Shown here: piece after piece, positions 1 to 7,867 of the stretch
Position numbering within the stretch: the first letter of the stretch is position 1
Layout of the letters: each line of letters starts with the position of its first letter
From: an uncultured Clostridia bacterium
GTDB taxonomy: Bacteria; Bacillota; Clostridia; UBA1381
DNA length: 9,303 bases
Assembly (NCBI GenBank): GCA_910585795.1
Contig: CAJUFV010000255.1
Coordinates: 1 to 9,303, forward strand
Reading direction: 5' to 3'
The notes under the pieces: model-generated
What the model was told of the DNA's origin: nothing
Databases searched by the model: none
The model's input: the letters and a program-made list of their open reading frames with translations, nothing else
Translations under genes and position numbers: made by a program

Positions 1-1802
1 GATGCCCGTTAAATATTAATAAAATTTTTGTTCTTATATATGATTATGTCGGCAGTGACATTTTGACAGAATATATGTCTGCGGAAAAACATTTTAATAA
101 CGAGATAAAACTTACCGGCGCAAATCGTGTATGGGAATCAATGATATTTGCGATACGAGGTATTCTGACTGATGATGAACAATCTGTTTGTTCAGCAGTC
201 AGTGGAATAAAGGATGTAATGTTTATAACCGACAGCAGTGACGGCTTCTATGAGGATGGCTCATTTATACAGCATAATATATTTCCGTATAACGGAGGTT
301 ATGGCAGTTCTCTGTTACAGGAGCTTGCGCCGATTATTTATCTTGTGAGTGACACGAAATTTGATTTTGATGATATAAGTATGGTATACGATTGGATATA
401 TAATTCGTATTTGCCGTTTATGGTACATGGCAGATTGATGGATATGGTACGAGGCAGAGAAATTTCGCGGTTTTATCAGCAGTGTGATGCTGCAGGTGCA
501 AAATTATTAAGCGCTGTACTTATAATAAGTGATTTGCCAGGACGTGAAAATACGGAGTTGAAATCTCGCGCAAAGGCGCATTTGAATTCTGATTATTTTA
601 AATTTGCTACTCCGTTTGCGGCGGATATTGCATATAAAATTATAAAAGACACTTCAATTGAAATATATAATCAAAAGCCATATTTTAGAGTTTATAACAG
701 TATGGACAGAGCGGTAAAGCATAGTGAAAATTACAGCATAGGTCTTGCAATGCACTCAGAGCGTATCGCCAATTTTGAGTCAATCAATGATGAAAATATG
801 AATGCCTTTCACACAGCGGACGGTATGCTCTATACTTATAAAGCGAATGAAATGAATGCGGATTTTTTCTGGCAGACAATAAATTTGCATAGGCTTCCGG
901 GAACAACGGTTCTTAAAGATACAGGGGTACGGGAAAATTCCGTTTCTGCGTGTGAATTTGTAGGAGGATGCGGAATAAATGAGAACGGTGTGTGCGCGAT
1001 GGAACTCAACCCTGTCGGATACAGTCTTAAAGCGAATAAAGCGTGGTTTTTCTTTGATGAAGAAATTGTATGTCTCGGCAACGGTATAACAAGCAATGAT
1101 GGAATAAATGTTGAAACTATAATAGAAAATCGTCTTGTAGAGGATGATTCGCGTTTTACCATTCATGGTAATGAAGCGGGAGAGGGCTATGATATAAAAG
1201 GTGCATATCTTGATGGCAGACATGATACAGGATATTGTTTCCCGGAATTGCAGCATGTGCATATTCTCCGTGAAGTAAGACGCGGCGGATGGAGTAACAT
1301 GAGTCGGACAACAGATGGCAAGGACTATGAAGGTATGTATGTCACAATGTGGATTGACCATGGTAAAAATCCTGATAATGCCTCATATGAATATATTGTA
1401 ATACCAAGATGTAATGAAGATAGGCTTAACGATTATTGTAAACGCAATGATGTTAAAATAATTGAAAATTCAGAATGGATTCAGTGTGTTCAGAAAGGAA
1501 ATGTAACAGGGATTATATTTCTTAAAGACAGAACACGAATTGCCGGTGGCGTGCTGGCGGACTGCAAATGCGCAGTGATGCTGCAAAAATATAACGATAG
1601 TTTGGATTTTGTGGTAGCTGACATAACTCATAAGCAGAAAAAAATTAATATAGAACTTGATTATAGTGCGGAATTATTTACATGCTGTGATGAGAGGATA
1701 AAGATTATTCAACTGTCACCATATGTTGTAATGGAGATTAATACTGACGGTTCTGAAGGCAGAGAACTTAGAGTGAGATTGGAGGGGATTATGAATGTAT
1801 GA
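1..1802 (+). CDS. Polysaccharide lyase family 8 (hyaluronate/chondroitin/xanthan lyase-like), 5'-partial
   Basis: The reading frame is open from base 3 to the TGA at 1800-1802 (599 visible codons). The TTG at 63 is not the real start, because the residues before it already match the family (a PLNINKIFVLIYDYV stretch just ahead of the catalytic Asn), so the true start lies before the window. PL8 enzymes cleave uronic-acid-containing glycans by beta-elimination. The catalytic set is visible with family spacing: Asn in TGANR (codon 123-125), His in DGSFIQH (273-275, 50 residues later), Tyr nine residues further (300-302), and the Arg pair in RGREISR (450-470). Later come FESINDEN, RLPGTTV (891-911) and the central beta-sandwich signature FFFDEEIVCLGNGI (from 1047), then a C-terminal beta domain near 1500-1800. 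Missing are the start, any signal peptide and the first part of the alpha/alpha toroid. Cell location and substrate therefore stay unknown. It is translationally coupled to the next gene by an 8-nt overlap. Confidence 0.93.
   Translation, partial: CPLNINKIFVLIYDYVGSDILTEYMSAEKHFNNEIKLTGANRVWESMIFAIRGILTDDEQSVCSAVSGIKDVMFITDSSDGFYEDGSFIQHNIFPYNGGYGSSLLQELAPIIYLVSDTKFDFDDISMVYDWIYNSYLPFMVHGRLMDMVRGREISRFYQQCDAAGAKLLSAVLIISDLPGRENTELKSRAKAHLNSDYFKFATPFAADIAYKIIKDTSIEIYNQKPYFRVYNSMDRAVKHSENYSIGLAMHSERIANFESINDENMNAFHTADGMLYTYKANEMNADFFWQTINLHRLPGTTVLKDTGVRENSVSACEFVGGCGINENGVCAMELNPVGYSLKANKAWFFFDEEIVCLGNGITSNDGINVETIIENRLVEDDSRFTIHGNEAGEGYDIKGAYLDGRHDTGYCFPELQHVHILREVRRGGWSNMSRTTDGKDYEGMYVTMWIDHGKNPDNASYEYIVIPRCNEDRLNDYCKRNDVKIIENSEWIQCVQKGNVTGIIFLKDRTRIAGGVLADCKCAVMLQKYNDSLDFVVADITHKQKKINIELDYSAELFTCCDERIKIIQLSPYVVMEINTDGSEGRELRVRLEGIMNV
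1781..1785 (+). promoter_or_regulatory. Ribosome binding site of the FAD oxidoreductase, inside the PL8 gene
   Basis: GGAGG (followed by GG) lies nine bases before the ATG at 1795. It sits within the last codons of the lyase gene and selects this ATG rather than the ATG at 1791, which is in the lyase frame. The arrangement supports coupled translation of the two proteins. Confidence 0.75.
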
Positions 1803-3150
1803 TGTTGCAGTTATAGGAGGCGGAATTGCTGGATGTATGGCAGCGCTTGGGGCTGCCAGATGCGGCGCCGATGTGATTTTAATAGAACGCTATGGTTTTT
1901 TAGGCGGAACGCTGACTGCTTGCGGAACAGGTCCGATGATGACTTTTCATGCGGGTAATATACAGGTTGTACAGGGGATAACAAGCGAGTTGATAAAGCG
2001 GCTTGAAAAAAAAGGATTTTCCACAGGACATATTTTTGATACTACAGGATACACATATTCTGTAACTCCATTTTCTGCGGAAGGGATGAAATGCGAGCTT
2101 GAGGAAATGATGAAAGAGGCTAATGTAACGCTTCTTTATCATAGCACAGTATGTGATGTTAAATATTATGATAGAGAAATAAAGTCTGTTGAGGTTTGTG
2201 GAAAAAGCGGAAAGCATTTAATAGAAGCAAAGATGTTTGTTGATGCAAGCGGAGACTGTGATTTGAGCTTCTTTGCCGGATTGTCTTACACGAAAGGCAG
2301 AAAGAGTGATGGCAAATGTCAGCCTATGACAATGAATTTTAAGCTGATAAATGTTGACGCAGAGAAAGTTAAGGAATACATAATGTCAAACAATGATGAA
2401 TTTCCACGCCTTAAAGGAAATTTAAGCAAGGTTACAAAATCGTGCCGGCTGTCCATAGGAGGATATGTTAAAACTCTTAAAGAAGCACAGAAGGACGGAC
2501 GAATATCTTTTTGCCGTGAGGATATACTGTTTTTTGAGACAAATACAGAAGGTGAGTTTATTGTAAACACAACGAGAGTGATTGAAACTGATCCTACAAA
2601 GCCGGAGGATTTGACAAAAGCGGAAATTGAAGGCCGGAAGCAGGCATGGGAAGTGTATAATTTACTTAGAAAAAGTGTGCGGGGATTTGAAAACGCAGAG
2701 CTTGAGTTTACGGGACCGTTTATAGGTATACGTTCTTCCCGGCAGATTAAAGGGATTTATACGATTACGGCTTATGATATTATAAATTGTATAAAGTTTG
2801 AAGATAGAATTGCCTGCGGAGGATATCCGATTGATATTCATGCTCCGGAGGGTTACAGTGGATCAATGTATGATAAAACAAAATTTTCTCTAAAATATGG
2901 GGACATATATACAATTCCATACCGAGCGCTGATTAGTGGAGAAGCTGATAATCTGTTGACGGCGGGAAGATGTATCAGTGCGGAATTTGAAGCGCAGGCG
3001 GCAATTCGGGTTTCTCCGAACGCGGGAGCAATAGGGCATGCGGCAGGTACAGCCGCCGGGATATGCGCAAACAGCAAAGTCACGGTACATGAATTGAATT
3101 ATAAATTATTGAAGGATACGCTTCTTAAGCAGGGAGCATATTTAGGATAA
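1795..3150 (+). CDS. FAD-dependent oxidoreductase (FAD_oxidored, PF12831-like)
   Basis: This is a complete 451-residue protein. It opens directly with a Rossmann dinucleotide-binding motif (VIGGGIAG, residues 6-13) ending in an acidic residue at Glu31, followed by FLGGT at 35-39, which is typical for FAD contacts. Further family signatures are IRSSRQIKGIYTIT with GGYPIDIH in the middle to C-terminal half, and NLLTAGRCISAEFEAQAAIR followed by GHAAGTAAG near the C-terminus, which closes the FAD site. There is no signal peptide or Tat motif, so it should be cytoplasmic. I see no Cys cluster of the kind that would bind an iron-sulfur centre. The start is fixed by a GGAGG site and overlaps the lyase stop by 8 nt. 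The family is often found near carbohydrate genes, but its reaction there is poorly defined. Oxidation or other redox processing of a sugar or aglycone from the lyase substrate is my inference only. Confidence 0.88.
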   Translation: MYDVAVIGGGIAGCMAALGAARCGADVILIERYGFLGGTLTACGTGPMMTFHAGNIQVVQGITSELIKRLEKKGFSTGHIFDTTGYTYSVTPFSAEGMKCELEEMMKEANVTLLYHSTVCDVKYYDREIKSVEVCGKSGKHLIEAKMFVDASGDCDLSFFAGLSYTKGRKSDGKCQPMTMNFKLINVDAEKVKEYIMSNNDEFPRLKGNLSKVTKSCRLSIGGYVKTLKEAQKDGRISFCREDILFFETNTEGEFIVNTTRVIETDPTKPEDLTKAEIEGRKQAWEVYNLLRKSVRGFENAELEFTGPFIGIRSSRQIKGIYTITAYDIINCIKFEDRIACGGYPIDIHAPEGYSGSMYDKTKFSLKYGDIYTIPYRALISGEADNLLTAGRCISAEFEAQAAIRVSPNAGAIGHAAGTAAGICANSKVTVHELNYKLLKDTLLKQGAYLG

Positions 3151-3187
3151 TAAAAAGGAGACCGCTTCAGGTCTCCTTTTTATTATC
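3146..3187. terminator. Bidirectional Rho-independent terminator between convergent genes
   Basis: A perfect 18-bp stem (3146-3163 pairing with 3170-3187) encloses a 6-nt loop (3164-3169). The inner seven pairs, GGAGACC with GGTCTCC, are GC-rich and are flanked by A5/T5 runs, so a U-rich tail follows the hairpin on either strand. The + strand stop (3148-3150) lies in the left arm. The - strand stop (3167-3169) lies in the loop. It should end both the lyase/flavoenzyme transcript and the kinase/regulator transcript. Confidence 0.88.
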
Positions 3188-4756
3188 AGATGTTGAGGCT
3201 GCGGAGTTTTTTCGCGCTCGGTACTGCGAAGGTGTTTTGCCGCAGATGCGCTGAAATAGTTCGCTAAAGTAGCGAGTGTCATTATAACCGACTTTTTCTG
3301 CTACTTCATAGATTTTTAAATCGGTGTCTTCAAGAAGTTCTTTTGCTTTATCAATACGAGTCTGAATTAGATAGTTTTTAAAAGTTGTTTTCGTTTCTTT
3401 TTTAAATATAACACTTAGATAGCAAGGGGAAATGAACACTTGTGCTGCAATGGTTTCAAGAGACGCGTCACCCGCATAGTTCTGTTCAACAAGCGACTTT
3501 GCCTGTGATACGATATCCGCTGCTTTTTGTTTCTGAATATCTTCAATATGTGATATAACAACATCAGTGATATTTTCTATAAAGGTTTTCAATTCAGAAG
3601 TTGACTGCGTTTTTTTTATAAGCGACCATGCGTCTGTATTGTTAAAAAGGATTGCAGGATTACAGTCGAGATCATACAGAGCGTCAGAAATTGCAAGGAT
3701 GAGAGACAAACAGCGCCGCTGCTGGTTGTAGAGACTTGTGTCTGAACGTTCCATACTGTCGAACAATTCTTTAATGTCTTTTTGAATTTGTTTGTCATCG
3801 CTGTTTTTTAGTGATTTTATATATGTGTCTATAAGCTTTGTCTGATATACTGATAGCTGAGATTTTGGTTCAATATCATTTATGTAAATTATATTTCTGT
3901 CACCAAGACCGTTACTGTAGTTAAGCGCCTGTACAGCCGATATATAGCTTGTCTCAAGCTCGTTTATCTGAATTATAAAATTGCCTATTCCGATATTATA
4001 ACTTAAAGTAAATTCAGAATCTATAAATTCTCCTATTTCTTCACAGCAGGAGAAAAGTTTTTTTTCAGAAATGGCTGTTTCTTCGTTGAAGCAGCACACA
4101 AATACAAGTTCTGAATTACAGAAGAATGGGATAACATTTACATTTTGCGGAAAGTTGTTTACAATAGCTTCAAAAACCATAAAGTTTATACTATTATCAG
4201 CCATGTCTTTGTCAAAGCGTATTACAAATACAGACATGACCGATAGAGTGTCAGGTATTTCAAAAAGCTCATAATCAAGAATGCCGGATTGAGCGCGGTT
4301 AAAAAGATAGTTCATAAGGAAATACCGGCTTTTAGTGAGTAGTTTTCGTAATTCGATTTCTTTCTCAAGCATATGTTTTTTGAGGTGTATTTCCTTCGTT
4401 AATTCGTCAACTATGGTATAAAGTTCAAATTCGTCTATTGGTTTTAACAGATAACGGCATACGCCATTATTAACAGCGCTCTGAGCGTATTCAAAATTAT
4501 CATAACCGGTAAGAAAAATCATCCTTGTTTCTGGTGCGTTTTTATGAATTTGCTCGGAAAGCCATAGTCCATTTCTTTTTGGCATTTCTATATCGGATAT
4601 TATAATATCAGGCTGTGCTTTCATGAAAAGCTCAAAGGCTTCAGCGCCATTTCTTGCAGTGCCTACAATATCAATATTTCTTTCTGCCCAGTCAAGAGAA
4701 GCGAGACCTTCACGTATCATCTTTTCATCATCACAAATCAATAGCTTTATATTCAT
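3167..4756 (-). CDS. AraC-family response regulator, YesN type
   Basis: A 529-residue cytoplasmic transcription factor. Residues 1-120 are a receiver domain with the acidic pair Asp9/Asp10, phospho-acceptor Asp55 (in IIISDIEMP), Thr83 and Lys105 (in LLKP). A charged, probably coiled-coil helix follows at about 130-148, then a poorly conserved middle region (about 150-410) as is usual for long YesN-like regulators. Residues 417-516 form an AraC/XylS DNA-binding domain with two helix-turn-helix units: about 432-454 (SLETIAAQVFISPCYLSVIF) and about 481-513 (KIYEVAEKVGYNDTRYFSELF, then the GKTPSQYR signature). Its start lies inside the end of the kinase gene (26-nt overlap), with a weak GGATGGA just before the ATG, so the pair is co-expressed. 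The last six codons coincide exactly with one arm of the terminator stem. Likely targets are the divergent lipoprotein promoter and perhaps the lyase operon. Confidence 0.95.
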   Translation of the reverse strand: MNIKLLICDDEKMIREGLASLDWAERNIDIVGTARNGAEAFELFMKAQPDIIISDIEMPKRNGLWLSEQIHKNAPETRMIFLTGYDNFEYAQSAVNNGVCRYLLKPIDEFELYTIVDELTKEIHLKKHMLEKEIELRKLLTKSRYFLMNYLFNRAQSGILDYELFEIPDTLSVMSVFVIRFDKDMADNSINFMVFEAIVNNFPQNVNVIPFFCNSELVFVCCFNEETAISEKKLFSCCEEIGEFIDSEFTLSYNIGIGNFIIQINELETSYISAVQALNYSNGLGDRNIIYINDIEPKSQLSVYQTKLIDTYIKSLKNSDDKQIQKDIKELFDSMERSDTSLYNQQRRCLSLILAISDALYDLDCNPAILFNNTDAWSLIKKTQSTSELKTFIENITDVVISHIEDIQKQKAADIVSQAKSLVEQNYAGDASLETIAAQVFISPCYLSVIFKKETKTTFKNYLIQTRIDKAKELLEDTDLKIYEVAEKVGYNDTRYFSELFQRICGKTPSQYRARKNSAASTSDNKKET

Positions 4757-6500
4757 GTTCCATCCGCTTTATCTTAATAATAGCGGTTACGCCCCCTTTC
4801 TCGTTGGTTTTAAATGAAAGACCGCAGCTTTCATCAAAGTAAAGTTTTATTCTGAGATTAACATTGCTAAGTCCGTATTTTTCAATTGGCTCATTATAGT
4901 CTATTTCTTTTGCGAGAGCATTGTTAAGCTCGTCAGTATCTGTTCCGCAGCCGTTATCGGCAACTTCTATGTAGATGTAGCTTTCTTTTTCAAATACTCG
5001 TATATGTATTAAGCCGCCTTCTTCGATTTCCTCAAAACCATGAAGTATACTGTTTTCAACAAGCGGTTGTACAGTCAGTTTTATAATTGTACAGCTTAGT
5101 AAATTGTTATCTATATCAAATATAATATCAAATTTTTCATCATAGCGTATTTTTTGAATATCTGTGTAGCTTTCAATTTGTTTTAACTCGTTTTCAATTG
5201 TGGTATATTCATTGCCTTTGTTTAGCGAATGACGGAAAAAAGTGCCAAGCGCTGAAACCATTTTGCTTATATCTCTTGCATGATGCGCCCGGGCCATCCA
5301 GTTAATAGAGTCAAGCGTATTATACAGAAAGTGAGGGTTTATTTGTGCCTGAAGAGCTTTAAGCTCAAATAGCTTCTGCTTCTGGAAAAGTTCCTGCACA
5401 TCGGTTATCAGTGAATCTATAGTGTCAAGAAGTGAATTGTAGGTTATGCTTAATTTTCCCATATCATCGTTTGTGATTAGCTCATCAGGAACTCGTTTGC
5501 GCTCGCTTTTAAATTGCTGCATATAAGTAATAAGCCGTTTTATAGGAGCAGTGAGCCAGCTGGTGAGGAAAAACATAATCAGCATGACAGAGACAACTGC
5601 TATTATTCCTGTTATGAGAATGGAAATTCCAACAAGTCTTGTGTCAGATGTCATATCGTTATAGTTTGACGCGCTGACAAGGATTATAGGACTGTCTTTT
5701 AGCTGCTGTTTGCTTATAATGTGCTTTATGCCGTTTATCTTAATAAGCTGCGGTTCAGTTGTATTGTTGTATACAGCTTTTAAAAATTCCTGTTCATTAA
5801 CAAATCCGTTTATATAGCTGTCTTTCCATGTATTTACAATATGGTTTTCACATACAAGAAACAGCTTGCCTGTATGTCCGAGAGATATTTGTGACAAATC
5901 TCTTGTGAAAAGTGATAGATTTATATCAGCGCGTATAACACCGAGAATGTCATGTGTGCGGGTATCAATAAAAGCGCGCGCGACACAAAGAGAGCTGCTT
6001 GAGTCAGAACTGTCCATAATTCCCCAGTATATATTTCCTTTTAGAGCCAATGCTGATTTATACCAGGATTCATTTTCGACAAGTGAGGTCTGAGAAACAA
6101 AGGAGTCAAAAGAAATCGGATATGAGTCTCTGTTTGCGACATACAATGTAAGTCTTGACACTGTGGTGCGGAGCGGATCTATAGCCCTCATTTCATTTTC
6201 TATTGAGGCAATTTCTTCGTATGGCGAAATCGCAATAGGATTTGACAGGATTTTAGATATAGAAGTGTTTGCCTGAACAGAGCCGAGTACCTGTTCTATA
6301 CTGTTCATCGAATTTACCATATTGTTAACAGCAAGAGCCGTAACCTGAGAGGTGTTGTCGGAGATACTTTCTTTGAAGTGACGGGAAAAACTATGAAATA
6401 CGGTAACACCAAAAACTACCATGCAAAGAATAATTACTATTATATATGTTAAAAGTAATTTTGCTCTGAATGACATATTACGGAATACGCGTAAATGCAT
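4731..6500 (-). CDS. Sensor histidine kinase, YesM type
   Basis: A 589-residue membrane kinase. Transmembrane helix 1 is at about 15-35. An extracellular sensing region of about 250 residues follows (dCache-like by size and arrangement). Transmembrane helix 2 is at about 290-312 (VGISILITGIIAVVSVMLIM), then a HAMP linker to about 362. The His_kinase domain (PF06580 type) carries QINPHFLYN with phospho-acceptor His390. The ATPase domain shows the N box LVENSILHG (Asn483), the G1 box DNGCG and a YGLSNVNLRI G2-like motif. The ATG at 6500 is preferred: it has AAAGGA 11 nt upstream, whereas the in-frame ATG at 6476 has no ribosome binding site. It is the first gene of a two-gene operon with the response regulator, from the promoter at 6536-6563. 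Relatives sense extracellular carbohydrates or their binding proteins; the ligand here is unknown. Confidence 0.95.
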   Translation of the reverse strand: MHLRVFRNMSFRAKLLLTYIIVIILCMVVFGVTVFHSFSRHFKESISDNTSQVTALAVNNMVNSMNSIEQVLGSVQANTSISKILSNPIAISPYEEIASIENEMRAIDPLRTTVSRLTLYVANRDSYPISFDSFVSQTSLVENESWYKSALALKGNIYWGIMDSSDSSSSLCVARAFIDTRTHDILGVIRADINLSLFTRDLSQISLGHTGKLFLVCENHIVNTWKDSYINGFVNEQEFLKAVYNNTTEPQLIKINGIKHIISKQQLKDSPIILVSASNYNDMTSDTRLVGISILITGIIAVVSVMLIMFFLTSWLTAPIKRLITYMQQFKSERKRVPDELITNDDMGKLSITYNSLLDTIDSLITDVQELFQKQKLFELKALQAQINPHFLYNTLDSINWMARAHHARDISKMVSALGTFFRHSLNKGNEYTTIENELKQIESYTDIQKIRYDEKFDIIFDIDNNLLSCTIIKLTVQPLVENSILHGFEEIEEGGLIHIRVFEKESYIYIEVADNGCGTDTDELNNALAKEIDYNEPIEKYGLSNVNLRIKLYFDESCGLSFKTNEKGGVTAIIKIKRMEHEYKAIDL

Positions 6501-6535
6501 AGCACAATCAATCCTTTCATTATTATCTTATTAAT

Positions 6536-6563
6536 ATTTTAACATATTTTTGTTTTATTGCAA
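6536..6563 (-). promoter_or_regulatory. Probable sigma-A promoter of the kinase-regulator operon
   Basis: Read on the - strand, TTGCAA (6563-6558) and TAAAAT (6541-6536) are separated by 16 bp. The -10 box is preceded by TGT, giving an extended -10. Transcription would start near 6529, leaving a leader of about 30 nt before the kinase ATG. The match is good, but it is predicted from sequence only. Confidence 0.6.
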
Positions 6564-6574
6564 GGGAAAAATCT

Positions 6575-6589
6575 GATAAAAATTTTATC
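6575..6589. repeat. 15-bp palindrome in the divergent promoter region
   Basis: GATAAAA and TTTTATC are perfect 7-bp inverted arms around a single central A. The site lies just upstream of the kinase -35 box and about 70 bp upstream of the rightward -10 boxes, a plausible place for a regulator. It is very AT-rich, so a chance origin in this background is possible. Confidence 0.4.
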
Positions 6590-6600
6590 CTAAAAAAATA

Positions 6601-6638
6601 CACACTTTTTAAAGTTTATCACGCTTTATTTTTTTTAA
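6601..6638 (+). promoter_or_regulatory. Candidate tandem operator for the AraC-type regulator
   Basis: CACACTTT (6601-6608) recurs as CACGCTTT (6620-6627), 19 bp apart in the same orientation. Extending the comparison to 19 bases gives 12 matches. Two direct half-sites close to two helical turns apart and abutting the -35 position are the usual layout for activation by AraC-type proteins. The assignment to the neighbouring regulator is an inference. Confidence 0.35.
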
Positions 6639-6663
6639 TGTGGGTGTATAATATTATTATAAT
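6624..6663 (+). promoter_or_regulatory. Probable promoter region of the rightward lipoprotein operon
   Basis: There are two perfect TATAAT boxes at 6647-6652 and 6658-6663. Neither has a good -35 at 16-18 bp upstream (CTTTAT at 6624-6629 is the best for the first), as expected for a promoter that needs an activator. The first gives a leader of about 30 nt. A strong ribosome binding region (AGGAG at 6672-6676) follows before the ATG at 6687. Confidence 0.5.
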
Positions 6664-6686
6664 ACAAGAAGAGGAGAAGGTCGGTT

Positions 6687-7865
6687 ATGAAAAGAATCAG
6701 ACAACTTGGCGCCGCCGCACTGATAATTGCCTTCTGTGCCGGTTGCAGCGGTGTACCTCCTAAGGAAATATCAGCACGTGAAGTTTCTATTATAAAGATA
6801 ATTAAGCCTAACTATATACCGGATTTTTCAGGAATAGTTAATGAATTTTCGGAAATAAACAGCGATTTGCAGGTTAGATTTGTAGATGCGCCGTTATCTA
6901 CCGGAGAACGTCATCAGCTGTATGTTTCAGCTTTAAGCGGGAAGGACGAGTCCATTGATTTATACTGGATAAATGATGAATGGACAGAAGAATTTGCAAA
7001 AGAAGGGTACATTCTTCCGATAGATAATGAAATTCCTACGGATAGCGGCAGTTATATTATTGATGCAAAGGAAATGTTTTCATATAAAAATGGATTATAC
7101 GCACTGCCTATAGGATTGGATATGGATTTTGTTTTCTTTCGTAAAGATATGATTAAACAGTCACCTGAGAATTGGGATGAAATAATAGCGCAATGCCGAA
7201 GGTCAGATTTACAGCTTCCGCTGGCGTTGTGTGTTGAAAACTCAGACGCGCAGGATATGCTGTGCAATATAGCAGAAATAAAAAATTCAAAGGGATGTTC
7301 TTATTCTGAAGCATTAAATATATATAAAGAAATTATTTCGGATAATATAGATGCTGATAACATGCCGATTGATTATGTATCGGTTTTTAAGACGGGAAAT
7401 GCGTCAATGCTGATAGGAAACGCCGCGTTTTGGAGGAAGCTTAATCATAATACGTCAGCGGTAAGGGGTAATGTTGATATGGGCAGATTGCCTGGAGAAG
7501 AGTCTTCATATATCCGTGGTTATGGATTGGCTGTAAATACAAATTCCAAGAATAAAGACGCGGCTCTGAGATTTCTTGATTTTATGAACTCTAAAAAAAG
7601 TCAGGAGAATTTATCCCGGGAATGTTCGGTGATGCCTGTGATTGAGTCATTGTATGACGATGACATGATTATTGATGCAAATCCATATATAAAAAACATA
7701 AAAGATATTATAAAAAATATGCCTGCTTATAAGAATCTGAAAATAAGCGGTGAAGAATTAAAACAAGCAGAGGAGGCTATTATAAAATATTTTAATAATG
7801 AGGAGACAGCTGAAAATACGGGAAGGACTTTAGAAATCTTGTTGACAAAAAGAAAGGAGAATTAG
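6687..7865 (+). CDS. Extracellular solute-binding lipoprotein (ABC sugar-binding family), first of two
   Basis: A complete 392-residue protein. The N-terminus is a lipoprotein signal: Lys/Arg start, hydrophobic stretch, and lipobox FCAGC with lipidated Cys20 (codon 6744-6746). It should therefore be anchored on the outer face of the membrane. The body has the layout of family-1 solute-binding proteins: an early VNEFSEINSDLQVRF helix/strand, IDLYWINDEWTEEFAKEGYILPID around residues 91-115, NGLYALPIGLDMDFVFFRKDM around 135-155, and a late GYGLAVNTNSKNKDAALRFLDFM segment. It is read from the divergent promoter next to the kinase gene, and only 2 nt separate its stop from the next lipoprotein gene. 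It could bind an oligosaccharide for import. It could instead be an accessory sensor for the kinase, since a second binding protein follows directly. The ligand is unknown. Confidence 0.88.
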   Translation: MKRIRQLGAAALIIAFCAGCSGVPPKEISAREVSIIKIIKPNYIPDFSGIVNEFSEINSDLQVRFVDAPLSTGERHQLYVSALSGKDESIDLYWINDEWTEEFAKEGYILPIDNEIPTDSGSYIIDAKEMFSYKNGLYALPIGLDMDFVFFRKDMIKQSPENWDEIIAQCRRSDLQLPLALCVENSDAQDMLCNIAEIKNSKGCSYSEALNIYKEIISDNIDADNMPIDYVSVFKTGNASMLIGNAAFWRKLNHNTSAVRGNVDMGRLPGEESSYIRGYGLAVNTNSKNKDAALRFLDFMNSKKSQENLSRECSVMPVIESLYDDDMIIDANPYIKNIKDIIKNMPAYKNLKISGEELKQAEEAIIKYFNNEETAENTGRTLEILLTKRKEN

Positions 7866-7867
7866 GT

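Noticed and set aside
63..65. TTG as the start codon of the lyase gene
   Set aside because: The frame is open back to base 3, and the residues before the TTG already match the PL8 toroid, so the gene begins before the window.
780..1361. 193-codon antisense open frame within the lyase gene
   Set aside because: It lies opposite a conserved PL8 catalytic/beta-sandwich region, has no ribosome binding context, and its product is Cys/Ile/His-rich without any recognisable domain; it is a shadow.
4071..4274. Small + strand frames opposite the regulator and kinase genes (also 4623-4842 and 5866-6093)
   Set aside because: They overlap conserved domains on the - strand and show no family features or ribosome binding sites.
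6620..6665. A riboswitch or small RNA in the divergent region
   Set aside because: The leader to either gene is only about 30 nt and no structured, GC-containing element is present.
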